Below are positions 1 to 5,444 of a stretch of DNA of 13,706 bases, one piece after another. This stretch comes from Bacteroidota bacterium (GTDB lineage: Bacteria; Bacteroidota; Bacteroidia; Bacteroidales; Prolixibacteraceae), in NCBI GenBank assembly GCA_030691295.1, contig JAUYEQ010000404.1, positions 1 to 13,706 on the forward strand, given 5' to 3'. The number at the start of each line of letters is the position of its first letter. Positions within the stretch are counted from its first letter, which is position 1. A program made the translations under genes and the position numbers. The notes beneath the pieces were generated by a model. The model did not search any database, was not told the origin of the DNA, and saw only the letters and a list, made by a program, of their open reading frames with translations.

Positions 1-178
1 ACATCGACCAATATCCGTCGTAATAACTGAAATGATTCTGCAGCAGAAGCACCGACTGGTCTTCAGGAAAAACAGCCCCGGTAATTACACTGATTTTGCG
101 GAAATGTATTTTTTGCAGCACCCTGAACCAGGAACTGAAAAACCACAACGACATCGGGTCATAGTTTGCTTTAATCAT
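1..178 (-). CDS. PlsC-family acyltransferase, N-terminal part (cut by window edge)
   Basis: Only the first 59 codons are inside the window. The translation contains LLLQNHFSYYDGYW, in which H49 and D54 form the HX4D catalytic motif of glycerolipid (PlsC/LPLAT) acyltransferases, preceded by the usual hydrophobic strand. No membrane segment or signal peptide precedes the domain. The ATG (178-176) overlaps the crtW stop in an ATGA, so the two genes are probably translationally coupled. The family transfers acyl chains to lysophosphatidate, but in carotenoid clusters related enzymes (CruD of Chlorobaculum) acylate the sugar of carotenoid glycosides. Position directly after crtW favours a role in acylating the pigment; this is inference from context, and a general phospholipid enzyme is not excluded. 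ATG at codon 9 is an alternative start. Confidence 0.8.
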   Translation of the reverse strand, partial: MIKANYDPMSLWFFSSWFRVLQKIHFRKISVITGAVFPEDQSVLLLQNHFSYYDGYWSM

Positions 179-855
179 CCTTTTTGATTTTTCATTTGGT
201 ACAATTTCCACCAGGGAGTGCGGGGCGATTCGTGGTGCTCGAAATGATATCCGAAGAAATAGCAAGAAAGCATCGCCCACCAATGCGGCCCTTTTTGAGT
301 ACGCGAATTATGAGGCAACATTGCTTCGGTGTGGGGCAAACGGTGAGGCCGGTAAGTTCCGAAATAAAACAACTGGAAGGTTGCCAATACAGATGGAAGA
401 ATCCAGAAAAAAATCAGGTTCCATTGATCGACCCAAATTTGAAGGATGTTGAAAACAATCGCAAAAATGACAAACTGCCAAAAACTCACGTAATTTTTCA
501 GGAATGAAAACCACCAGCGCCAGAAGTTTTGCGATGTGGTGCAATAATCGGGATCGCCTGCTTCGCCCGGAAACTGATGGTGTAACTTGTGTTTTTCGAG
601 CAGCCGCGAATACGAAAGCGCCGCAAAAAAACGGGTTGCCACATGCCCTACCCCATTGTTTATTGCTCGGTTGGGCGAAACCAGTCCATGCATGGCATCG
701 TGAGCGGTGATAAAAAGTCCGGTATATAAATAGGTTTGCACCGCAATATGAACAAGCAACATCGGCGAAGTAAACGATACTTCGGCAAAAACCAGCAACC
801 AGACTAAATGACCCAGCCAGGCAAAAATAACGGTTAATGCGATTAAAAGTCCCAT
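175..855 (-). CDS. crtW: Beta-carotene 4-ketolase, CrtW type
   Basis: Integral-membrane di-iron oxygenase of the fatty acid desaturase-like superfamily; it adds a 4-keto group to a beta-ionone ring using O2. At 226 residues it is close to the usual 240-260. The histidine boxes are visible: HDAMH (52-56), HKLHH (89-93) and HFEHH (204-208) within FGYHFEHHESP..PWW. FGTYRPHR (166-172) is a CrtW hallmark that separates ketolases from CrtZ hydroxylases and from acyl desaturases. Several hydrophobic segments lie between the boxes (5-25, 30-50, 125-165). The start overlaps the end of cruF by 13 bp and the stop overlaps the next gene by 4 bp, so it sits inside a tightly packed operon. Its substrate requires at least one cyclic end group, yet no cyclase gene is in the window. 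Confidence 0.88.
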   Translation of the reverse strand: MGLLIALTVIFAWLGHLVWLLVFAEVSFTSPMLLVHIAVQTYLYTGLFITAHDAMHGLVSPNRAINNGVGHVATRFFAALSYSRLLEKHKLHHQFPGEAGDPDYCTTSQNFWRWWFSFLKNYVSFWQFVIFAIVFNILQIWVDQWNLIFFWILPSVLATFQLFYFGTYRPHRLPHTEAMLPHNSRTQKGPHWWAMLSCYFFGYHFEHHESPRTPWWKLYQMKNQKG

Positions 856-1475
856 AGCGGTGTTCGTATTAAAAGGTTTAATGCCAGAAAGAAAACGACC
901 TGCATTAATAACAAAATTCCGGCAATACGGTTGTTTATTTCAATCTTCAGGATTCGGATCATCAAAAATAAGAAACCTGAAATCAGGAACCAATCCATGT
1001 AATTTTTTAATGGGATAGAACCGTCGGGCCAGCTCCACATACCGGTAGCAATGGCGACCGGTTCCATCAGCCAGTCGAACGCAACCATTGCCGAAGCGCC
1101 AATTAACGGGAAATACCACTTGTCGCGAACAGTTTTTGCAAGCGACGAAATACAATAAACCAGCACCAGCCAATTGATTCCGATGGTCAAAGGTGTGTTC
1201 CAAAGCTTGAACCCAAGAACTTCGCCGTAAATATAATTGCCAAAAATAACCTGCGTATTTACACCAATGAGTTCGGCGAAAAAGCCGACCAACGCGATAC
1301 CCGCAAATGCAAGCCAACTCCTGGTGTTCTTTGGTTCATGAAAGTACATCAGGAGTATTACCGCAGCGACCATCCCCCAAGGAGTGAGCAGTTGAAAAAG
1401 TGGCCGCAAGGGTTGAATCATAAATCCGGCAATGCCAACCAGATACCAAATAATTACTAAAATTTTAACCATCAT
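843..1475 (-). CDS. cruF: Carotenoid 1',2'-hydratase, CruF family (DUF422)
   Basis: A 210-residue polytopic membrane protein with about six or seven hydrophobic segments, matching the carotenoid biosynthesis protein family PF04240. Conserved family stretches are AELIGVNTQVIFGNYIYG (67-84), FDWLMEPVA (133-141) and MWSWPDG (146-152), which carry the acidic and tryptophan residues typical of the family. CruF adds water across the C1',C2' bond of an acyclic psi end, giving the tertiary hydroxyl on which CrtD acts and which can be glycosylated. The start is the first of two adjacent ATG codons (ATGATGG); the TGA inside it is the stop of the upstream fic gene. I see no Shine-Dalgarno sequence and no TAnnTTTG box close upstream, so expression probably depends on read-through or coupling from fic. 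Function is from family resemblance and cluster context. Confidence 0.85.
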   Translation of the reverse strand: MMVKILVIIWYLVGIAGFMIQPLRPLFQLLTPWGMVAAVILLMYFHEPKNTRSWLAFAGIALVGFFAELIGVNTQVIFGNYIYGEVLGFKLWNTPLTIGINWLVLVYCISSLAKTVRDKWYFPLIGASAMVAFDWLMEPVAIATGMWSWPDGSIPLKNYMDWFLISGFLFLMIRILKIEINNRIAGILLLMQVVFFLALNLLIRTPLWDF

Positions 1476-2584
1476 TTCGATAATTCATAATTTGTACTTC
1501 GTCCTCCTGCAGATTCCTTTTGCAGAATATCTTTGTCTATCAAATCATTGATATCACGTATCGCTGTATCTTTTGAACATTTTGCAATCTTTGCCCATTT
1601 AGATGAAGTCAGTTTTCCATCAAATCCATCTAACAACTTATTCAACAGTTTATTTTGCCTCTCATTGATCAATATTTTAGAATGCTTTGTCCAAAAGTCA
1701 GCTTTAAATAAAACTCTGACTAACATGGAGTCTGTTGATCTTAAGGAATTTATCAAACAGTTTAAAAACCATTGAATCCATTCGGTTATATCAAGATTTC
1801 CTTTTTGTGTTTTTTCCAACATTTCATAGTATTCCTTTCTTTCTATTCGTATTTGAGCCGACATACTGTAAAAACGCTGATTACTTTTATCTGATTGTGC
1901 CAGAAGCATATCAGTTAGAGCCCTAGTTATCCTTCCATTACCATCTTCAAAAGGATGTATGGTAACAAACCATAAATGAGCTACCGCTGCTTTTAATACT
2001 AAATCCGTTTTAACATTGTTATTGAACCAATCCAAAAAAAGCTTCATCTCCTCTTCAACCAATGAAGAATCCGGTGCTTGGAAATGCACCTTTTCTTTTC
2101 CCATAGCACCTGATACAACTTGCATTGGTCCAGTTGAATCCTTTCTCCAATCAGCTACTGTTATTTTGTACATTCCACTTCGGGCAGTTGGAAATAGTGC
2201 TGCATGCCAATCAAAAAGTCGATCTGGGGTTAGTGGCTTAAAGCAATTTTGTGTAGCATCAAGCATCATTTCAACCACACCATCAACATCTCTGTCAGAT
2301 TCAACAGAACCAGAAATTTCCATTCCCAATTTTCTTGCAATTGATGAGCGTACCTGGTCGGGATTTAAGAATTCACCTTCAATTTCTGAAGACTTTAATA
2401 CATCCATTGTCAATGTATCAAGTAATGCTTCATTTCTCAGGTCGAATCCCAAAGACTCCATTTTCCCAATGAGTCTTCCTTGCAAATTTCTAGCTTCACT
2501 CAATAAGCTAACAATTTTGTCACTGTCCCACTTAAAATTTGGCCAATCTTCTTGTTGATGTATAAAAGCTTTCATTTGTCGCAT
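1472..2584 (-). CDS. fic: Class II Fic-domain protein (AMP-transferase) with C-terminal winged helix
   Basis: A 370-residue Fic protein. The catalytic motif HPFEDGNGRITR (210-221) is intact, so transfer of AMP from ATP to a target hydroxyl is expected. The N-terminal SSEIEG (65-70) matches the inhibitory motif [S/T]xxxE[G/N], marking a class II autoinhibited enzyme. Residues 5-85 resemble the DUF4172 domain common in bacterial Fic proteins, 137-160 is the flap, and 305-368 looks like a winged helix-turn-helix (WAKIAKCSKDTAIRDINDLI). The gene may start at the inner ATG (2575), because homologues usually begin MKxxIHQ and the outer ATG is part of an upstream repeated motif. By eye the DNA is more AT-rich than the flanking carotenoid genes, suggesting acquisition. 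The stop lies inside the cruF start codon region. The target protein is unknown. Confidence 0.9.
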   Translation of the reverse strand: MRQMKAFIHQQEDWPNFKWDSDKIVSLLSEARNLQGRLIGKMESLGFDLRNEALLDTLTMDVLKSSEIEGEFLNPDQVRSSIARKLGMEISGSVESDRDVDGVVEMMLDATQNCFKPLTPDRLFDWHAALFPTARSGMYKITVADWRKDSTGPMQVVSGAMGKEKVHFQAPDSSLVEEEMKLFLDWFNNNVKTDLVLKAAVAHLWFVTIHPFEDGNGRITRALTDMLLAQSDKSNQRFYSMSAQIRIERKEYYEMLEKTQKGNLDITEWIQWFLNCLINSLRSTDSMLVRVLFKADFWTKHSKILINERQNKLLNKLLDGFDGKLTSSKWAKIAKCSKDTAIRDINDLIDKDILQKESAGGRSTNYELSK

Positions 2585-2590
2585 ATTTTA

Positions 2591-2615
2591 CGACGAATAT
2601 AGATGTTATTCGTCG
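2591..2615 (-). promoter_or_regulatory. Inverted repeat upstream of fic, candidate operator
   Basis: CGACGAATA, a 7-bp spacer, then its exact reverse complement TATTCGTCG, ending 6 bp before the outer fic ATG. Read on the minus strand, ATGCGAC also occurs at the fic start and at the left edge of the repeat, with an ATGCAAC variant further up (2638-2632). TATATTCG inside the repeat is an imperfect -7 box. A dyad this close to the start suits an autoregulator, and the Fic protein has a DNA-binding-like C-terminus. The dyad is seen; the regulatory role is inferred. Confidence 0.5.
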
Positions 2616-2639
2616 CATTTAAAAATTAATCGTTGCATA

Positions 2640-2833
2640 TCATGCGCCAATTATACGCTTTAATCATTGCACTGTGCTTCTTCGTGCTTTCACGTATCGG
2701 TTGAGTATAAGAATAGAGTCGATTGCGGGATTCGTCACTATCAAGCCACGCAAGGGTTGTTGCTGGCTGCGGACTTTGATGTACGCACGAAACCGCCAAT
2801 TATTTGCTGTGTCGCATTGTGCGTAGTTTTTTA
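2640..2833. repeat. Non-coding segment with imperfect direct repeat and hairpin
   Basis: The stretch between the fic upstream region and parE holds no open frame that looks like a gene. CGCCAATTAT-N2-GCT, followed by CATTG, occurs at 2645-2669 and again at 2794-2819 in the same orientation. Between them, 2744-2768 forms a hairpin: AGCCA and GCAA, separated by one bulged C, pair with TTGC and TGGCT around a 6-base loop. By eye it is richer in GC than the genes on either side. It could be a remnant of a small mobile element or a recombination site; no transposase or integrase is present. Confidence 0.4.
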
Positions 2834-3142
2834 CTAATCATCATTCTTAAGACGATTTTCAATATCCATATTTTGATGCAAAATCCTGATGATTTCTATA
2901 ATGTTGTCTTCCGTCTTCCTAAAAAAAATTAGGTGAGATTTAACTTTTGACATTCTATATCCGGTTCTGACATAATCCATTTTTCTAGATGATTCATAGT
3001 TGTCCACGATGAATTGAATTTCGTTAATGATGAGGTTATGATATCTATCTGCCTGCTCTCTTGACCATTTGTTTAAAGTGTAGAGCCAGATTTTTTCTAA
3101 ATCGAAAATAGCTTTTTCGCTTATCCGAAATTTATTATTCAT
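2834..3142 (-). CDS. parE: ParE/RelE-family toxin
   Basis: A 102-residue basic protein of the ParE/RelE fold. Family features are the N-terminal FRISEKAIFDLEKIWLYT followed by a helical pair (W..EQADRYHNLI), the YRMSKVKSHLIFFRK strand region, and the C-terminal IIEIIRILHQNMD, which matches the usual ending IRILHxxMD of ParE proteins. ParE toxins act on DNA gyrase, while RelE-like members cleave mRNA; the HQNMD ending favours ParE. The ATG overlaps the antitoxin stop by 4 bp (ATGA), the normal translational coupling of such pairs. Length is normal and no disruption is seen, so the toxin is probably active. Confidence 0.85.
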   Translation of the reverse strand: MNNKFRISEKAIFDLEKIWLYTLNKWSREQADRYHNLIINEIQFIVDNYESSRKMDYVRTGYRMSKVKSHLIFFRKTEDNIIEIIRILHQNMDIENRLKNDD

Positions 3143-3381
3143 AGGTATCTCTGATGTAAGTCTGCTAGATGTTGGTCTGAATCAAAGTTTTCAACCATCT
3201 GGCTGTTTTCACCCTCAATCAAAGCGTTTCTTAATTCCTTCAGTTTATTTTCCTCTGATTCTAAAAGTCTTAATGCAGAACGCACAACTTCACTCGCAGA
3301 GTTATATTTTCCTGAAGTCACTGATGAATTTATAAAATTCTCAAAATGTGAACCCAATGATATCGATGTGTTTTTTCCCAT
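3139..3381 (-). CDS. parD: ParD-family antitoxin (ribbon-helix-helix)
   Basis: An 80-residue protein with an N-terminal ribbon-helix-helix domain: the strand NTSISLGSHFENFI, then SGKYNSASEVVRSALRLLES, which matches the ParD consensus. The acidic C-terminal half (about 50-80) would wrap the toxin. ParD binds ParE to neutralise it and represses its own operon. It is the first gene of the pair, with ParE following in a 4-bp overlap. A perfect palindrome inside the promoter upstream is the likely operator. The ATG at 3381 follows a T-rich leader on the plus strand (A-rich on the coding strand) without a clear Shine-Dalgarno sequence, as usual in Bacteroidota. Confidence 0.87.
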   Translation of the reverse strand: MGKNTSISLGSHFENFINSSVTSGKYNSASEVVRSALRLLESEENKLKELRNALIEGENSQMVENFDSDQHLADLHQRYL

Positions 3382-3397
3382 TTTTTTTATTTTAATC

Positions 3398-3428
3398 CAA
3401 AATTACCAAATCTTGGTAACAAAATCAA
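3398..3428 (-). promoter_or_regulatory. parDE promoter with embedded palindromic operator
   Basis: On the minus strand, TTG (3428-3426), a 20-bp spacer and TAATTTTG (3405-3398) fit the Bacteroidota -33/-7 promoter (TAnnTTTG). Within it lies TTACCAA-GAT-TTGGTAA (3419-3403), a perfect dyad with 7-bp arms. A ribbon-helix-helix repressor bound there would block polymerase, which fits ParD autoregulation. Confidence 0.65.
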
Positions 3429-3617
3429 GAAAACGAATAAAAGCCAATTATCTAATTTTCAATCAACCTATTAAAGTATTGTTATATAGCATATTGTGTC
3501 ACATAATCCATAAGCCTTACAAACGTAGGACAATAGTTTTAAAAATCCGACTAACCAAATGGAATTTATAGTTTGGTGGAAATGGCTGATTGTTACGCAA
3601 AAAGCCCGTTACCACCC
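3429..3617. other. AT-rich stretch without a gene
   Basis: Between the parDE promoter and the tandem array I see no gene. One short plus-strand frame (3368-3571) has a composition expected of AT-rich non-coding DNA, no family resemblance, and overlaps the parD start. No terminator or promoter box was recognised here. Confidence 0.4.
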
Positions 3618-3822
3618 GCCCTGCTGATTTTATTGCTATCCTGTTGGCTGGGAAACCCGTCCTGTAGGTTGGGAAGCCACCCTGTTAAAGAAAATCGCTG
3701 TCCTGTTAATCGGGGAACGAGTCCTGTTGATCTTTTCGCAGCCCTGTTAAGATTTTGGCCGTCCTTTTGCAAGGAAAGCCACCCTGTTAAGGAGCGAACT
3801 GTCCTTTCGCGGGTTTCAGAGG
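3618..3822. repeat. Degenerate tandem array, ten units of about 20.3 bp
   Basis: The core CCTGTTRA (variants CCTGCTGA, CCTGTAGG, CCTTTTGC, CCTTTCGC) starts at 3620, 3640, 3661, 3681, 3702, 3723, 3743, 3763, 3783 and 3803, so the spacing is always 20 or 21 bp. The remaining 12-13 bases vary but tend to be a G/A- or T-rich middle followed by a C-rich end. The spacing is not a fixed multiple of three, so the open frames that cross it on both strands are not a repeat protein. It begins about 40 bp beyond the crtD stop. The repeats are too short and too degenerate for a CRISPR array. Confidence 0.8.
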
Positions 3823-3863
3823 TTTTTTTAAAATTATCAACGTAAAATAGCAAGAATTCCATT

Positions 3864-5336
3864 CTAAAACCTATCTTTTTTACGAATCTGTTCCTTCACC
3901 AATCCGTCCACAATTTTTGCCGACGATAAACAGAGCGGAATTCCGCCGCCCGGATGCACACTTCCGCCCACAAAATACAATCCGGCAATGTCGCTTCTAA
4001 AGTTGGCGTGTCGGTTAAACGAAGCATACCGGCTGTTTGAGCTGCTTCCGTACAAAGAACCGTTTACTGATCCGGTTTGTTTATAAATCTCCGGGGGCGA
4101 CAAAATTTCTTCAGTCACAACATTTTTCTGAAGTTTTTTACCCATCATTCGCTCCAACTTTTCCAGAATTTTAATGCGCGAACGTTCAATGATTTCGCTC
4201 CAGTTTTGCCCAACATCGGCTGGCGCGTTGATCATCACAAACCAGTTTTCGAAAGCTTCCGGCGCATCAGTTTTGTTGTATTTGCTGCTGATGTAAATGT
4301 AAACGGTCGGGTCGTCAAACACTTCTTTTTTCCTGAATAAATAATCAAACTCCTCCTCATAACTGGCACTGAAAAAGATATTGTGAACGTCCATTTCCGG
4401 CGAAAGTCCTTTCATTCCCCAGTAAAAAATCAGGGCCGACGACGAACGTTCCTCCTTGTTCAGTTTTGCCAACCTTTTCGAATCGGGCAACAATGTGGAA
4501 TAAAACCGGTGAATATCAACATCGCTCACTACTATTTCTGCCTGAACAAAACCTGAATCGAGCCAAACTGCTGTTACTTTTCCGTCAGTAGTTTCAACTT
4601 TACGGACAGGTTCTCCGAAATGAAATTCTACTCCGAGCCGAATTGCCTGTTGAAAAAGCGATTCGGTCACTTTGAACATACCATCTTCAGGAATAAAAGC
4701 GCCCAGATTGTGCTCCAGATGTGAAATAACACTCAATGTTGCAGGTGTTTGGTAGGGATCACTGCCGTTATAGGTGGCGTACCTGTCGAACAACTGAACT
4801 AGCTTTTTATCTTCCAGTTCGCGTTCATTAAACTCGTGCAGACTGCTGAATGCCTGAAGTTTTCTGATATTCAGAACCGTTTTGAGCGCTTTCAGATTGA
4901 TGAGATTTTTAATCCGGTGAAATGAACCGAAAATAAATAAATCGGCAGTCAGGTCATAAACCTCGGCAGCTTTTTGCATATAACGAACTACTTTGCTCTC
5001 CGGAACTTTTAGTTTCTCTTTTATTTCTGTTGCCAGCTTTGGAACATTACCGAAACCGGACAATTTTGTGCCGTCAGGATAAAAGTATTTGGTGATTACA
5101 TCGAGTTTTTTAATTGGAAAACGGAGGTCATCATCGAGCAATTCGAGCACCATTTCAGGTAAAGTGAGTAACGATGGACCCGCATCAAACCGGAAACCAT
5201 CAAAATTCCGCTCCGAAATCTTACCGCCAGCCTTGTCAGCCGCCTCGTAAACTTCGACGCTAATTCCCCGACGGGCCAATCGAATAGCCGCAGCCAAACC
5301 GCCAATTCCTGCTCCAATAATAACTGCTCGTGTCAT
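3864..5336 (-). CDS. crtD: 1-hydroxycarotenoid 3,4-desaturase, CrtD type
   Basis: A 490-residue FAD-dependent carotenoid desaturase. The N-terminal dinucleotide-binding site GAGIGG (8-13) ends in acidic E31, and the C-terminal FAD motif is FVGGSVHPGGGIPLCLSSAK (about 450-470). YATYNGSDPYQTPAT (186-200) and the following SHLEHNLGAFIPEDGM are typical of the CrtD branch rather than of phytoene desaturase, and the neighbouring crtI supplies the phytoene-desaturating activity. CrtD introduces the 3,4 double bond next to the hydroxyl made by CruF. The gene diverges from crtI across 108 bp. It is separated from its pathway partner cruF by 2.4 kb of fic, toxin-antitoxin and repeat DNA. A second crtI-type phytoene desaturase is the main alternative reading. 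Confidence 0.83.
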   Translation of the reverse strand: MTRAVIIGAGIGGLAAAIRLARRGISVEVYEAADKAGGKISERNFDGFRFDAGPSLLTLPEMVLELLDDDLRFPIKKLDVITKYFYPDGTKLSGFGNVPKLATEIKEKLKVPESKVVRYMQKAAEVYDLTADLFIFGSFHRIKNLINLKALKTVLNIRKLQAFSSLHEFNERELEDKKLVQLFDRYATYNGSDPYQTPATLSVISHLEHNLGAFIPEDGMFKVTESLFQQAIRLGVEFHFGEPVRKVETTDGKVTAVWLDSGFVQAEIVVSDVDIHRFYSTLLPDSKRLAKLNKEERSSSALIFYWGMKGLSPEMDVHNIFFSASYEEEFDYLFRKKEVFDDPTVYIYISSKYNKTDAPEAFENWFVMINAPADVGQNWSEIIERSRIKILEKLERMMGKKLQKNVVTEEILSPPEIYKQTGSVNGSLYGSSSNSRYASFNRHANFRSDIAGLYFVGGSVHPGGGIPLCLSSAKIVDGLVKEQIRKKDRF

Positions 5337-5370
5337 AATTTATTAAATTTATGCAAAGCAACAAGGTTTA

Positions 5371-5378
5371 CAAAAATA
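5371..5378 (-). promoter_or_regulatory. -7 box of the crtD promoter
   Basis: On the minus strand TATTTTTG matches TAnnTTTG exactly and lies 34 bp before the crtD ATG. No good -33 TTG is seen at the right distance, so the call rests on the -7 box and the divergent gene layout. Confidence 0.45.
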
Positions 5379-5407
5379 ATTTCGTAATTTACTAAAACAT
5401 TTTCAGC

Positions 5408-5415
5408 TAAATTTG
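5408..5415 (+). promoter_or_regulatory. -7 box of the crtI-crtB promoter
   Basis: TAAATTTG matches the Bacteroidota -7 consensus and lies 29 bp before the crtI GTG. The two divergent -7 boxes are only 29 bp apart, so one regulator could control both arms. No clear dyad was found between them, and the -33 element is weak. Confidence 0.5.
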
Positions 5416-5444
5416 TTTAAGTATAAAACAAATAAATTAAACAA

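Noticed and set aside
184..710. Plus-strand frames opposite crtW.
   Set aside because: They are antisense to a gene with intact histidine boxes and show no protein features of their own.
2016..2558. Plus-strand 180-codon frame opposite fic.
   Set aside because: Serine-rich shadow of the fic coding strand without family features; fic has an intact catalytic motif.
3368..3571. Plus-strand 67-codon frame.
   Set aside because: AT-rich, no family features, and it overlaps the parD start and its promoter on the other strand.
3618..3822. CRISPR array.
   Set aside because: The conserved part is only about 8 bases and varies, the period is about 20 bp, and no cas gene is nearby.
3573..3862. Open frames on both strands across the tandem array, one with repeated LTGWL-like peptides.
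   Set aside because: They arise because the repeat lacks stops. The unit length alternates between 20 and 21 bp, so no peptide repeat stays in frame throughout, and neither frame resembles a known protein.
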